Source: Paraburkholderia sp. D15
GTDB taxonomy: Bacteria; Pseudomonadota; Gammaproteobacteria; Burkholderiales; Burkholderiaceae
Assembly (NCBI RefSeq): GCF_029910215.1
Contig: NZ_CP110395.1
Span: forward strand, 2,294,001-2,358,000
Reading direction: 5' to 3'
Length of the DNA: 64,000 bases
Shown here: piece after piece, positions 53,409 to 62,797 of the stretch
How positions within the stretch are numbered: position 1 is the first letter of the stretch
Layout: each line of letters begins with the position of its first letter
Translations under genes and position numbers: made by a program
The notes under the pieces: generated by a model
The model's input: the letters and a program-made list of their open reading frames with translations, nothing else
Database searches by the model: none
What the model was told of the DNA's origin: nothing

Positions 53409-54806
53409 TCAATAAGCGTTGCTGCCGGCGAACCCTTTCCACAGCGTCAGCACGACGATCTTGATGTCGAGCCAGAAGGTCCAGTGCTGCATGTAGTACA
53501 GATCGAGCTTCACGCGGCCCATCATCTTTTCGATGCGATCGGTTTCGCCGCGATAGCCGTTGATCTGCGCCCACCCGGTGATGCCGGGCTTGATCCGGTA
53601 GCGGTGCATGTAGCCCTTCACCAGATCCTTGTAGATGTCGTCGTGTTCGAGCGCATGCGGGCGCGGGCCGACCACCGACATCTCGCCGCGCAGCACGTTG
53701 ATGAATTGCGGCAGCTCGTCGAGACTCGTGCGGCGCAGGAACGCGCCGACCGCCGTGATGCGCGGATCGCGCCGCGTGGCCTGGGTGATCTTGCCGGCCT
53801 CTTCCTTGTGCAGCTTCATCGAGCGGAACTTGTAGATCTCGAACTGATGGCCGTCGATGCCCTTGCGCTTCTGCCGGAAGAACACCGGCCCCGGCGAGGT
53901 CGTCTTGACCAGCACCGCGATCACCAGCATCACCGGCGCGAGCGCGGTCAACGCGGCGAACGCGAACATGCGGTCGAAGATGCGCTTGGGCAGCACGCGC
54001 AGATCGGTGATCGGCGAAGCGGCCAGGTTGATCGCCGGCACGCCGAGCAGATCGACCATCGGCTGGTTGAACAGCGTCAGGCTGCGCACGTCGGGAATGA
54101 AGCGGATGTTCACGAAGTCGTTGCGCAGGTCCATCACGAAGCGGTGAATCGCCTTTTCCTTCGAGATCGGCAATGCGAGCCACAATTCGCGGATCTGCCG
54201 CTGACGCACCAGCGTCAGCATGCGCTGGTAGTCGCGCTCGACCGGCACGCCCTCGATCGCGTCGCCCGCGTCGGGGTCTTCGTACGGATTGATCGTGCCT
54301 TCTTCGTCGAACACCGCGACCGGCGTGAAGCCCGCTTCCGGGCGGCTACGCATCTGCTCGATCAGGAAGCGTCCGTACGGCGCCCCGCCGACGATCGCTA
54401 CCGCGCGCTGATTGAAGCCCTCGCGACGCAGCCCGCGCAGGATCGAATAGACGATCACCTTGGTGATGCCGAGCAGCACGATGGTGGCCAGCGCCCAGTA
54501 GACGAGCCACAGGCGCGACAGACTGTCCGAGCGGTGCACGCTGAAGCTGATCAGCACGCCGATCACCTCGACCAGCGCCCAGCCGCCGGCGACGCGGCAC
54601 AGCAGGTCGTAGAGCGGCTTGCCGCGCCAGGACTGATAGATGCCGAGCGCGGGGAAAAACACCACCACCAGCAAACAGTCGAACGCGAGCTGCACGCGCT
54701 GCATGTCGTCCAGCCACACGAATTTTCCGCTGTGCACGGCGGCGGCCAGCGTCGCGCCGAACACGACCATGGCGATGTCGATGATTCTCGATAGAACGCT
54801 CAGCAT
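53409..54806 (-). CDS. bceB: Undecaprenyl-phosphate glucose phosphotransferase (BceB)
   Basis: WbaP/EpsL-type priming transferase of 465 residues that loads glucose-1-phosphate onto undecaprenyl phosphate. N-terminal membrane helices and CoA-binding-like domain, then the conserved sugar-transferase domain with [38 protein letters not shown], and [25 protein letters not shown] precedes ATG 54806. First gene of the bceB-K operon, divergent from bceA. Confidence 0.95.
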   Translation of the reverse strand: MLSVLSRIIDIAMVVFGATLAAAVHSGKFVWLDDMQRVQLAFDCLLVVVFFPALGIYQSWRGKPLYDLLCRVAGGWALVEVIGVLISFSVHRSDSLSRLWLVYWALATIVLLGITKVIVYSILRGLRREGFNQRAVAIVGGAPYGRFLIEQMRSRPEAGFTPVAVFDEEGTINPYEDPDAGDAIEGVPVERDYQRMLTLVRQRQIRELWLALPISKEKAIHRFVMDLRNDFVNIRFIPDVRSLTLFNQPMVDLLGVPAINLAASPITDLRVLPKRIFDRMFAFAALTALAPVMLVIAVLVKTTSPGPVFFRQKRKGIDGHQFEIYKFRSMKLHKEEAGKITQATRRDPRITAVGAFLRRTSLDELPQFINVLRGEMSVVGPRPHALEHDDIYKDLVKGYMHRYRIKPGITGWAQINGYRGETDRIEKMMGRVKLDLYYMQHWTFWLDIKIVVLTLWKGFAGSNAY

Positions 54807-55475
54807 GCGCTGCCCCTCAGTTCGTCAGTCAAGTGTCATCCGTTGGTTGGTTGAAAATCCGCTGCGTCCGTCGCCGCCACGCCGAACACGACACCGGCCC
54901 GCATGGCCGCCGTTTAATCCGGCGGTTTAATGCGCGACGCAATGGAATGGAAAAGCGTGCTAATTGCCTGGCTTATTGACCGCTCACGCAATTCGCGAAA
55001 CGGACGACGCTGTCACGGCCAGTCGTGATGAGTGAATACCCTTGTACAGGTATAGATAAAGCTCGATTAAAATTCGCGCCGCAAGACCGCAAAAAATCTC
55101 AAATTGTATCGGTCAAAGTTTCAGCATTTTTCGGGAATTTTGTTCGGCAAATGTTACCGGATTTGCGGTCGATTGCCTGTTTGTTATGCAGCCCGGACGC
55201 TTTTCCGCAGGCCGTTCCGGCGCTCCCTTGCGGTTTGCTCACCAAGCTTACGCGCAACCTGCGACGCTCAAGATAGCGCAACGAATTCGATAAAAAATTG
55301 CCCGCTAATTTTTTCGGGTATTTTTTCTTTTTTTAAAACTCATCGGACATTTTTCCTTCACTCGTCATGGATATTTTTATTAGCCGTTTTATATAGTTTC
55401 TATTTAACGCGCTTTTATTGATTCCGTGCTTCGTGATAAAACTCGACGCATTCACCCAGCCTCGAGGAGTCCATC
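54807..55475. other. Divergent bceB-bceA regulatory region
   Basis: 669 bp without a gene, AT-rich toward bceA (AATTTTTTCGGGTATTTTTTC, TTTTATATAGTTTC, TTTTATTGATTCC near 55300-55425) in contrast to the GC-rich flanks. It should hold the promoters and silencing/activating sites for both EPS operons. Specific operator sites were not recognised. Confidence 0.6.
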
Positions 55476-57101
55476 ATGACAGCTCCGGTCACGGCCACGC
55501 CCGCCGGCACCCGGTCCACGCAAGCCAAGTCCCTGAACGTCAAGCTCAAGGTTCATCCCGTGATTCTGGCGGGCGGTTCCGGCACCCGTCTGTGGCCGAT
55601 GTCGCGAGAACAGCATCCGAAGCAGCTGATCGGTCTGCTCGGCGACGATTCGCTGTTGCAGTCCACCACGCAGCGGCTCGACGGTCTCGAAGCCGGCTAC
55701 CCGCTCAACGAGCAGCTCGTCGTGGTGGCCAACGAAGAACAGCGCTTCACCACCGCCGAGCAGTTGCGCACGAGCGGCAAGCCGACCCGGCTGATTCTCG
55801 AACCCGTCGGCCGCGATACCGCGCCGGCGTTAACGGTGGCGGCGCTGTCGATCGCCGCGCAGGACGAGGACGGCATCATGGTCGTGATGCCCGCCGATCA
55901 CGCGGTCACCGATCAGGCCGGGTTCCAGGCGGCGGTGAGCGCCGGCGTGCAGCACGCGGCAGCCGGCCATATCGTGACGATGGGCATCGTGCCGACGCGC
56001 GCGGAAACCGGCTACGGGTACATTCGCATCGGCGCGGCGCTGGCAGGCAGCGTGAGCGGCGATGTCGATGCCGTGCCCGCGCCTGGCATGCCTAACCAGA
56101 TCGAAAACGCGCCCACGGGCGACGCCAATACCAACGCCAACAATAGCCACGCCCCCGCCGCGATCCGCGCGCACAAGCTCGACCGTTTCGTCGAGAAGCC
56201 GCATCTGGAACTCGCGCAGCGCTACATCGAATCGGGCGAGTACTGGTGGAACAGCGGCATTTTCATCATGCGCGCGTCGACCTGGCTCAAGGCGATCCGT
56301 CACTTCCAGCCGGGCATCCACGAAGCTTGCGAGACGGCCTTCGCGGGCGGCAAGGCGGACGGCGACTTCTTCCGCTTGCAACGCGACGCGTTCGGCGCAT
56401 CGCCGTCGAACTCGATCGACTACGCGGTGATGGAACAGCTCGGCAACGATCGCAGTGTCGCGTCGGCGGTGGTCGTGCCGTTGCAGGCCGGCTGGTCCGA
56501 CGTGGGATCGTGGGATGCGATCTGGGACATTTCGGAGAAGGACGCCGAGCACAACGTGGGCCGCGGCCGCGTGATGTTCGAAGGGGCAGAATCCACTTTC
56601 GCGCATTCCGAAGGACGGCTGATCGCCTGCGTGGGCACCCAGGATTTGGTGGTGGTCGAAACCGCCGACGCGATCCTGGTCGCCGACAAATCGCGCGTGC
56701 AGGACGTGAAGAAGATCGTCGGGCGGATTCGCAGCGACGGTGGCGCCGAGGCGTCGAGCCATCGCAAGGTGCATCGGCCGTGGGGCAACTACGACTCCGT
56801 CGATACCGGCGAGCGCTTCCAGGTGAAACGTATCGTCGTCAAACCGGGCGCGCGGCTTTCGCTGCAGATGCATCATCATCGTGCCGAACACTGGATCGTC
56901 GTGCGCGGCACCGCGCTCGTCACGCGCGGCGAGGAACGCTTCATCGTCTCCGAAAACGAATCGGCCTATATTCCGCTCGGCGTCACCCATCGCCTCGAAA
57001 ACCCCGGCAAGATGCCGCTCGAAATGATCGAGGTGCAATCGGGCTCGTATCTCGGCGAAGACGATATCGTGCGTTTCGACGATACGTATGGGCGGCAGTA
57101 A
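55476..57101 (+). CDS. bceA: Mannose-1-phosphate guanylyltransferase/mannose-6-phosphate isomerase (BceA)
   Basis: Bifunctional enzyme of 541 residues providing GDP-mannose. N-terminal nucleotidyltransferase: HPVILAGGSGTRLWPMSRE and the FVEKP sugar-binding motif. C-terminal cupin phosphomannose isomerase: RPWGNYDSVDTGERFQVKRI, LQMHHHRAEHWIVVRG, PLGVTHRLENPG. A disordered Asn/Ala-rich insertion (VPAPGMPNQIENAPTGDAN region, about residues 193-225) splits the first domain before DRFVEKP and accounts for the extra length over the usual ~510. AGGAG lies just before ATG 55476. Divergent from bceB. Confidence 0.95.
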   Translation: MTAPVTATPAGTRSTQAKSLNVKLKVHPVILAGGSGTRLWPMSREQHPKQLIGLLGDDSLLQSTTQRLDGLEAGYPLNEQLVVVANEEQRFTTAEQLRTSGKPTRLILEPVGRDTAPALTVAALSIAAQDEDGIMVVMPADHAVTDQAGFQAAVSAGVQHAAAGHIVTMGIVPTRAETGYGYIRIGAALAGSVSGDVDAVPAPGMPNQIENAPTGDANTNANNSHAPAAIRAHKLDRFVEKPHLELAQRYIESGEYWWNSGIFIMRASTWLKAIRHFQPGIHEACETAFAGGKADGDFFRLQRDAFGASPSNSIDYAVMEQLGNDRSVASAVVVPLQAGWSDVGSWDAIWDISEKDAEHNVGRGRVMFEGAESTFAHSEGRLIACVGTQDLVVVETADAILVADKSRVQDVKKIVGRIRSDGGAEASSHRKVHRPWGNYDSVDTGERFQVKRIVVKPGARLSLQMHHHRAEHWIVVRGTALVTRGEERFIVSENESAYIPLGVTHRLENPGKMPLEMIEVQSGSYLGEDDIVRFDDTYGRQ

Positions 57102-57144
57102 GCCGCTTCAGGTTATCTCGCGGGCACATTGAGTGATCGTGAAT

Positions 57145-57179
57145 CGGCATGGGCCGTCGCCAGACGGCGGTCCATGCCG
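57145..57179. terminator. Strong hairpin after bceA
   Basis: CGGCATGGGCCGTC pairs with GACGGC-GGT-CCATGCCG around loop GCCA: 8 + 6 bp with a 3-nt bulge, 43 nt after the bceA stop. No U-tract follows, so it may be a stabilising or Rho-related element rather than a classical terminator. Confidence 0.5.
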
Positions 57180-57331
57180 AATTGCGCATGCGGATACAGA
57201 AGCGCACGCGCAGGCGAACGCTGAACCACGGCGGACCGCACTGGACTGCGTTTAACCCGCAACCGGACTGCGAACGAACGACGACTGAAGTGCAATGGAC
57301 GTGCGACTGAATTGGCGTGCTGCCGAAGTGC

Positions 57332-57364
57332 TATCGGACTGTTATCGGACTGTTATCGGACTGC
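57332..57364. repeat. 11-bp tandem repeat x3 and related degenerate copies
   Basis: TATCGGACTGT repeated three times (last unit ends in C). Flanking sequence from about 57237 to 57405 contains dispersed GGACTGCG-like words (ACTGGACTGCG, CCGGACTGCG, CCGAACTGCG), a degenerate extension of the same repeat. Confidence 0.85.
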
Positions 57365-57531
57365 GTTGGAACCGGGTTGGTACGGTATCCGAACTGCGAA
57401 GACTGAAGCGGAAACCTGCGGCGGTTGCTCCTACCGGCCGCGAGGCACTGCGATCTTGTTGTTATCGACGCATCGGGTTCGGCGTAAGCGTCGGCCATGA
57501 CGATGGCGTCCGCGCGCACGACCCATCGCGC

Positions 57532-58848
57532 TTATCCCACATGAGAAATGAATTCCGGATACGACGACGGATAACGCTCCGCTGTCGTGCCCTCGGTCGA
57601 CGTCCCTACCGACACAGCCGCCGCCATGGGTTCGCCGGGATAGCGGCGCAGCGGCCCGCGAAACGCATGCAGTGGCCCGTGCAACGGCGCACCGTGATGA
57701 ATCGTGACCGGTTCGGGCACATGGCGGATGGCGGGCAGCGCACGCGTGGGCGGCGCTGCATGCACAGGTTCCTGCGACGGTTGCTGAACCGGCTTGTGCG
57801 CGTGTTCCTGCACCGCGGCCTGCTTCGTCGCCTCACCGGCGGCATTCACCGCATTCACCGCACGCCCGGCCATCGCCGCGCATTCGCGCTCGATCCATTG
57901 ATGCGCCCAGTCGAGCGCATGACGCTGCGCGTCATCGGCATCCGCGAAACGCGGGCCGACCAGACCGGAGCGTTCGACGCGCCGACCGTCCTTCATGATC
58001 TCCGCCCACGCGCGGTACATCGCGTTCGGCACCTGCTCCGCCGCGACGAGAATGACATAACCGCGTGGATCTTCGATCTGCGTGCCGCGCGGCGCGAGAC
58101 TCATCGACAGCGGACTGCGCGAATCTTCTTCCGGATACGCACGTCGCGCCGATGCGATCGCCGCGTCGAGCCGCTGCATCGCGATGCCGACCGCGCCCGC
58201 TTCGTCCGCTTCGCCATAAAGCGGCGCTTCGGCGCGCTGCACTTCAGCACGCGGCGCCACGCGAACGGCGGGCGCGAACGGTCTCGACGGCGTCCGGGTG
58301 GCGGGCGTCTGCGCAACCTGCGAAGCCGGCGACGACGCGTGAGCATCCGGCGCCTGCGGGAAGCCCGCAAGCTGACGCGTGATGTCCGCGATCGGATCGG
58401 CCGAACGCCAGTTGCTCAGGCTGCCCGACACACCGGGCGCCTGCCACGACTCGGGACTCTTCCAGGACACGCCACGCAGCGTCTCGTCGCGCACGCTGGG
58501 CGTGGCGGCAGCAGCCGGCGCGGCAGCGGGCCGCGCCGCGACCGGCGGCGCCGGTTGCGGCACATACGCGAACGTACGCCCGGTTTGCGACAGCAACCGC
58601 ACCATCTCGAGCAACGTCCCGTTCAATTGCCATTCTTCGAAACGGCGCCGGCAGGTCGGACCCGACGGATAGCGGCCCGGCAGTTTCGACCAGGGCTCAC
58701 CGGTTGTCAGAATCCACAGAACCGCATTCGCAACGATGCGGGGTTCGGCGCGGGGCCGGCCGCGTCGGTTCAGACGAACGGCCGGCTCATCGGAGACAAG
58801 CGCTGCCAGCAGCGCCCATTCGTCATTGCTTAGCTCATCGAAAAACAT
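57532..58848 (-). CDS. Domesticated IS5-type transposase domain (DUF4096-like) fused to a novel tail
   Basis: 438 residues. Residues 1-90 (MFFDELSNDEWALLAALVSD, RRGRPRAEPRIVANAVLWIL, TTGEPWSKLP, CRRRFEEWQLNGT) match the N-terminal DUF4096 domain of IS5-family transposases. No DDE catalytic domain follows. Instead there is a Pro/Ala-rich linker, a Pro/Arg-rich middle, and a globular segment around 270-330 with DPRGYVILVAAEQVPNAMYRAW and DADDAQRHALDWAHQWIE. There are no terminal inverted repeats nearby. GGAGAAAA precedes ATG 58848. Sitting beside bceA, it could be a DNA-binding regulator; function unknown. Confidence 0.75.
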   Translation of the reverse strand: MFFDELSNDEWALLAALVSDEPAVRLNRRGRPRAEPRIVANAVLWILTTGEPWSKLPGRYPSGPTCRRRFEEWQLNGTLLEMVRLLSQTGRTFAYVPQPAPPVAARPAAAPAAAATPSVRDETLRGVSWKSPESWQAPGVSGSLSNWRSADPIADITRQLAGFPQAPDAHASSPASQVAQTPATRTPSRPFAPAVRVAPRAEVQRAEAPLYGEADEAGAVGIAMQRLDAAIASARRAYPEEDSRSPLSMSLAPRGTQIEDPRGYVILVAAEQVPNAMYRAWAEIMKDGRRVERSGLVGPRFADADDAQRHALDWAHQWIERECAAMAGRAVNAVNAAGEATKQAAVQEHAHKPVQQPSQEPVHAAPPTRALPAIRHVPEPVTIHHGAPLHGPLHAFRGPLRRYPGEPMAAAVSVGTSTEGTTAERYPSSYPEFISHVG

Positions 58849-58861
58849 TGGGTTTTCTCCA

Positions 58862-58881
58862 CGTGGCCTGGCCGGGCCACG
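58862..58881 (-). promoter_or_regulatory. Hairpin in the leader of the DUF4096-like gene
   Basis: CGTGGCC/GGCCACG, 7-bp perfect stem with 6-nt loop, ending three bases before the ribosome-binding site of the leftward gene. A second 6-bp hairpin (CTGGGC/GCCCAG, hexaloop) lies at 58964-58981. Possible 5' UTR control elements or operator dyads. Confidence 0.45.
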
Positions 58882-59660
58882 GCTTTGGGCGAGTCACGGA
58901 TTCAGCCTTCACGATCCATGTACCGCCCGCGGTTGCACAAATATGTTTTGGACGTTCTATTGACTGGGCAATACCGCCCAGACATGGTGCGGTTTGTCCC
59001 TATTGCGAAGCACAGAACGTGGTCTCACTCGTGCATGGGAGAATTTGTGCACGAAGCATACCATTCCCAGGGTTTGCATGAATATCGTTGAGACAAGTGT
59101 TACGGATAGAAACAATCTTGTCCTTTTTGCTGCGTCATTCCTCGTATTGCCGTCACACGTCTGCGATGCAGATCGCCTCGAATTCCGCTATAGCACCGTA
59201 CAGCGTGCGATTAGACCGGCATCAGATCAACCCCTTCCCGTCAGCCTTGCACGACGCCAGAGACAGCGTCATAAGTCATAATTACATTGGCACGCCATAA
59301 CGGAATTACATGCCGATTTTCTATTCGATTGCATCCGCAGCAATAGGATAGCTTTCGCAAATTATTTATTTGTGCATCGAAAATTCCGGCATATCGATTC
59401 AATTGAATTGCATGCGTAATTGATCTGGAATGCATAACATGGTTTTCCGGTGTCGCAATTGGCGGGACAGTCCCGGCAATGGCCCGCACGCCCGCGTGGA
59501 TCAGGGAAAACGAGCGTCGGCGGCTGTCAACCGGAATGCGCTTTTGTCCGTTCTGGCAGACAGCATTTGCCATAATGGATGTGCCGAGGGGCCCTGGATG
59601 CCGTCGACGCCCGCGCGCATGAACGATCAGAAAACGTTTTCACCACCGATGGAGTGTCAG
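58882..59660. other. Long gene-free region, AT-rich toward psiF
   Basis: About 780 bp. Short open frames here have no ribosome site or family. The part 59270-59440 is AT-rich with palindromic words (TTCAATTGAA, GCATGC, AATTACATGC and GCATGCGTAATT facing each other), consistent with a promoter or binding region. Nothing else recognised. Confidence 0.5.
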
Positions 59661-59957
59661 ATGAAAATCCAATCCGCAATCGCCACGCTGGTTCTTGGCG
59701 CCGTTCTCGTTGCGCCGGCTTTCGCTCAGAACAGCCAGCAATCGAAAATGGCCGACTGTAACAAGCAGGCCGGCGACAAGAAGGGCGACGACCGCAAGGC
59801 GTTCATGAAGACCTGTCTGTCGGCCAAGCCGGCCGCCGCCGCGCCGATGAGCCAGCAGGACAAGATGAAGGCCTGCAACGTGCAGGCCGCCGGCAAGAAA
59901 GGCGACGACCGCAAGGCATTCATGAAGACCTGCCTGTCGTCGGCACCGGCGAATTAA
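59661..59957 (+). CDS. psiF: PsiF repeat-containing protein
   Basis: 98 residues with a signal peptide (AIATLVLGAVLVAPAFAQ) and two near-identical PsiF repeats: MADCNKQAGDKKGDDRKAFM and MKACNVQAAGKKGDDRKAFM, each ending MKTCLS. Each repeat carries paired Cys. Secreted or periplasmic; E. coli PsiF is phosphate-starvation inducible, function unknown. GGAG(TGTCAG) precedes ATG 59661. Monocistronic. Confidence 0.92.
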   Translation: MKIQSAIATLVLGAVLVAPAFAQNSQQSKMADCNKQAGDKKGDDRKAFMKTCLSAKPAAAAPMSQQDKMKACNVQAAGKKGDDRKAFMKTCLSSAPAN

Positions 59958-60182
59958 GCGTTCTGGATCGGGGCCGCGCGCCGGCCCCGAACACCTGCGC
60001 GGCACCTCGCTGCCGCCTCTACGTTTCATCCCTCGCCTACCCCTCGATCCCGCCATTCCAGCCGCGCGAGCACGCCGTTTTTCTTCTATGATGGCTGCGG
60101 AGACGGCCCACCCCTCAAACACATCTATTAGACGGGCCGCCATCTTGTCGTTGATGCCGCAGAGCATCGATCGGAGGCAAGG

Positions 60183-60632
60183 ATGGTATCGAAGCATAAA
60201 AACCGCTGGCTGAGGCGGTGGCTGGTCGTCATCGTATTCTGGGCCGTGCCCGTGGCGATCGTGGCGGTCAGCGAGATCCGCGAGGAGATGGCCTACAACG
60301 CCGTCGACCTCGACCGCGCGCTGACCACCTGGAATTTCACCGACGCGCAACGCGCCGCCGGCGCCCCCGCGCGCTGTCGCGGTCATCCCGACGAAGCCCA
60401 GGCAGCCGGTTGCCCCGCCGACGTGCTGGCCGCCAACGCGCCGCGCCAGCAGGAGGCGCGCAGCGAGTACAGCGTGCGCCGCACCACCCTGATGTCGTAT
60501 CTGTGGCATGCGTTCGTCGGCTACTGGATCGTGCCGGCGGTGACGCTGTTCCTGATCGGCGTCGTGATCGGCATGGTGCGCCGCGCGCTGCGCCGTCCGC
60601 CACCGGTCAAGAGTCCGGCGAATCACGGTTGA
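60183..60632 (+). CDS. Small two-span membrane protein
   Basis: 149 residues, family not recognised. Basic N-terminus (VSKHKNRWLRRW), TM1 WLVVIVFWAVPVAIVAV, a periplasmic loop of about 85 residues with two Cys (ARCRGHPDEAQAAGCP), TM2 YWIVPAVTLFLIGVVIGMV and a basic tail. Similar hypothetical proteins are common in Burkholderia. GGAGGCAAG lies just before ATG 60183. Confidence 0.75.
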   Translation: MVSKHKNRWLRRWLVVIVFWAVPVAIVAVSEIREEMAYNAVDLDRALTTWNFTDAQRAAGAPARCRGHPDEAQAAGCPADVLAANAPRQQEARSEYSVRRTTLMSYLWHAFVGYWIVPAVTLFLIGVVIGMVRRALRRPPPVKSPANHG

Positions 60633-61014
60633 ACGACGGATGGTCCGCGCGGACGTTTTTTTGAGGCGTGGCGACAACACTTTCGACACAGCCGCCACGC
60701 CAATTATCGGCATGAAAAATCGGTAAAAACGGGCATCGGCGCGCGAGCCGGCGATGCTCCGCCGCGCCGCCGGCACATGCTGGATGGATTGCGAAGAACG
60801 CGTTCGAACGCCCCGGCGAGTACGAATCCCCGCTCTTTTGCACCAGGTCAAAGTTACCGCACAGCATTTCGCGATCCCGCGCAAAGCCCCGTCCCGCAAG
60901 GCTTCGAGGCCATCCGGGAAGTACGCTTTTTCCGTGAGCGTGTGTTATAACTCAAAGGCAACCCCTCGCAACATCATCCGAGGTTGCGACCCGGAACCAT
61001 CACGGAGAAAAACG
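60633..61014. other. Gene-free region before the Ysc84-like lipoprotein gene
   Basis: 382 bp. A perfect 9-bp inverted repeat GGCGTGGCG (60665-60673)/CGCCACGCC (60693-60701) lies shortly after the previous gene, without a following U-tract. The rest should contain the promoter of the lipoprotein gene. Confidence 0.5.
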
Positions 61015-61608
61015 ATGCAAAGACGAAACTTCATGTTGAAGACGACCGCTGCGCTCGCTTTCGGAGGCCTTGCACTCGCCGGTTGCACCACCACCACCAA
61101 CAGCGACAACAAAAACACCCCGTCCACGGATTCGTCCAAGCGTCAGTCGATCGACGCAAGCGTCGACGGTGCGATGTCGCGGCTGTTCACCACCGTGCCG
61201 GGTTCGCGCGAGCTCGTCTCGAAGGCGCGCGGCGTGCTGGTGTTCCCGTCGGTGCTGCAGGCGGGCTTCATCGTCGGCGGCCAGTACGGCGAAGGGTCGC
61301 TGAAGGTCGGCGGCGGCACGGTCGGCTACTACAGCACGATTTCCGGCTCGTTCGGCTTGCAGGCGGGTGCGCAGTCGAAGGCCATCATCTTCCTGTTCAT
61401 GACGCAGGACGCGCTCGACAAATTCCGCAATACGGACGGCTGGTCGGTGGGCGGCGACGCCTCCGTCGCATTGGTCAAGATGGGCGCGAACGGCGCGATC
61501 GACACCACCACGGCCACCGCGCCGGTCGAAGTGTTCGTGATGACGAACGCCGGTTTGATGGGCGATCTGTCGTTGCAGGGCACCAAGGTGTCGCGTCTGA
61601 AGATCTGA
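61015..61608 (+). CDS. Ysc84/SYLF-domain lipoprotein
   Basis: 197 residues. Lipoprotein signal with lipobox LALAGC after MQRRNFMLKTTAALAFGG. The SYLF/Ysc84 (DUF500) domain covers most of the rest: ARGVLVFPSVLQAGFIVGGQ, YGEGSLKVGG, YYSTISGSFGLQAGAQSKAI, FVMTNAGLMGDLSLQG. Bacterial members are outer-membrane or periplasmic lipoproteins of unclear function, lipid binding being inferred from eukaryotic homologues. GGAGAAAA precedes ATG 61015. Confidence 0.9.
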   Translation: MQRRNFMLKTTAALAFGGLALAGCTTTTNSDNKNTPSTDSSKRQSIDASVDGAMSRLFTTVPGSRELVSKARGVLVFPSVLQAGFIVGGQYGEGSLKVGGGTVGYYSTISGSFGLQAGAQSKAIIFLFMTQDALDKFRNTDGWSVGGDASVALVKMGANGAIDTTTATAPVEVFVMTNAGLMGDLSLQGTKVSRLKI

Positions 61609-61650
61609 TCGATATCCTGCACCTGCATGGCCGCTGCCGCCGCGGCCATG

Positions 61651-61691
61651 AAAAAACGGCGATGTGTTTGAGAACACATCGCCGTTTTTTT
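61651..61691. terminator. Bidirectional terminator
   Basis: AAAAAACGGCGATGTGTT, loop TGAG, AACACATCGCCGTTTTTT: perfect long stem flanked by A and T runs, between the convergent lipoprotein (+) and glycosyltransferase (-) genes. Confidence 0.95.
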
Positions 61692-61729
61692 GCGCCGTTT
61701 TTTTGCCGGTCAGCTTCCGCTCATTCCGC

Positions 61730-62797
61730 TCAGCTACCCGACGTATCGATCACCTTGAAGCGCGAGCGCTTCTGCGCGCGAATCACCGACTGATACGCAT
61801 CCACGTATTGCTGGGCCATGCGATGCGACGTGAAGCGCTCCTCGAAACGCTGGCGCACGGCCGCGCGCGGCATCTTGTGCAGACGGTTCACGGCCGCCAC
61901 CGCACCGATCTCATCCTCGACGATAAAGCCGGTCAGCCCGTCTTCCAGCACTTCCGGCACCGAGCCGCGATTGAACGCGACGACCGGCGTGCCGCACGCC
62001 ATCGCCTCGATCATCACGAGGCCGAAAGGCTCCGGCCAGTCGATCGGAAACAGCAATGCATGCGCGCCCGACAAAAATTCGGCCTTCTGATGATCCGCAA
62101 TCTCGCCGATGAATTCGACATACGGCAGATCCAGCAGCGGACGGATGTCGCGCTCGAAGTATTCGCGATCGGCGGCATCGACCTTGGCGGCGATGCGGAT
62201 CGGCATCCCGCAGCGGCCGGCAATGCGGATCGCGGTATCCACACGCTTTTCCGGCGAGATCCGGCCGAGAAACGCGAGGTATTTCTGCTCGACCGGCTGC
62301 GGCGTGTAAAGCTGCTCCGGCAAACCGTGATAGACGGTGGTCAACCAGCGCGCCTGCGGCAGCGGATGACGCTGCGCGTTCGAGATCGAAATCACCGGCG
62401 CGGTGTTGAACGTGTCGAACACGGGCTGCTGCTCCGGCAGATCGAGACGGCCGTGCATGGTGGTGACGAACGGCGTGTCCTGACGCTTGAACACCGAGAA
62501 CGAGTAGTAGTCGAGATGAAAATGCAGGACGTCGAAGTTCTCGGCCTGGCGGCGCACCAGCTCCATCAGCAGCATATGCGGCGCCACGCGGTCGCGGATG
62601 CCCGGGTCGAGCCGCAGCGCCTGCGGCCAGACTGCTTCGAGCTTTGCGCTGGTCACCGAGTCGCCGCTCGCGAACAGCGTCACGTCATGGCCGAGCTCGA
62701 CCAGCGCCTCGGTGATGTACGACACGACGCGCTCCGTGCCGCCGTAAAGCTTCGGCGGCACCGATTCGGTCAACGGCGCGATCTGGGCAATCTTCAT
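61730..62797 (-). CDS. GT4 glycosyltransferase
   Basis: 355 residues from ATG 62797 (MKIAQIAPLTESVPPKLYGG). The GGTERVV acceptor motif and WPEPFGLVMIEAMACGTPVVA donor motif with E-x7-E define a family-4 transferase. Monocistronic and outside the bce operons, so its product may be a separate surface or storage glycan. A longer frame from 62878 adds an Arg-rich segment without a ribosome site and is rejected. Confidence 0.9.
   Translation of the reverse strand: MKIAQIAPLTESVPPKLYGGTERVVSYITEALVELGHDVTLFASGDSVTSAKLEAVWPQALRLDPGIRDRVAPHMLLMELVRRQAENFDVLHFHLDYYSFSVFKRQDTPFVTTMHGRLDLPEQQPVFDTFNTAPVISISNAQRHPLPQARWLTTVYHGLPEQLYTPQPVEQKYLAFLGRISPEKRVDTAIRIAGRCGMPIRIAAKVDAADREYFERDIRPLLDLPYVEFIGEIADHQKAEFLSGAHALLFPIDWPEPFGLVMIEAMACGTPVVAFNRGSVPEVLEDGLTGFIVEDEIGAVAAVNRLHKMPRAAVRQRFEERFTSHRMAQQYVDAYQSVIRAQKRSRFKVIDTSGS

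Larger units (their letters stand above)
57102..57531. other. Repeat-rich gene-free spacer between bceA and DUF4096 gene
   Basis: 430 bp containing the hairpin at 57145 and the 11-bp repeat array at 57332. No real gene; the two genes on either side are convergent, so this is their shared 3' region. Confidence 0.6.

Noticed and set aside
57295..58833. 512-aa plus-strand frame opposite the DUF4096-like gene
   Set aside because: Arg/His-rich antisense shadow; the minus frame has the transposase domain and RBS.
57532..58848. Intact insertion sequence
   Set aside because: Only the DUF4096 N-terminal domain is present; no DDE domain, terminal inverted repeats or target duplication seen.
60665..60701. 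9-bp inverted repeat as a terminator
   Set aside because: No U-run follows the stem on either strand; the T-run is on the wrong side for rightward termination.
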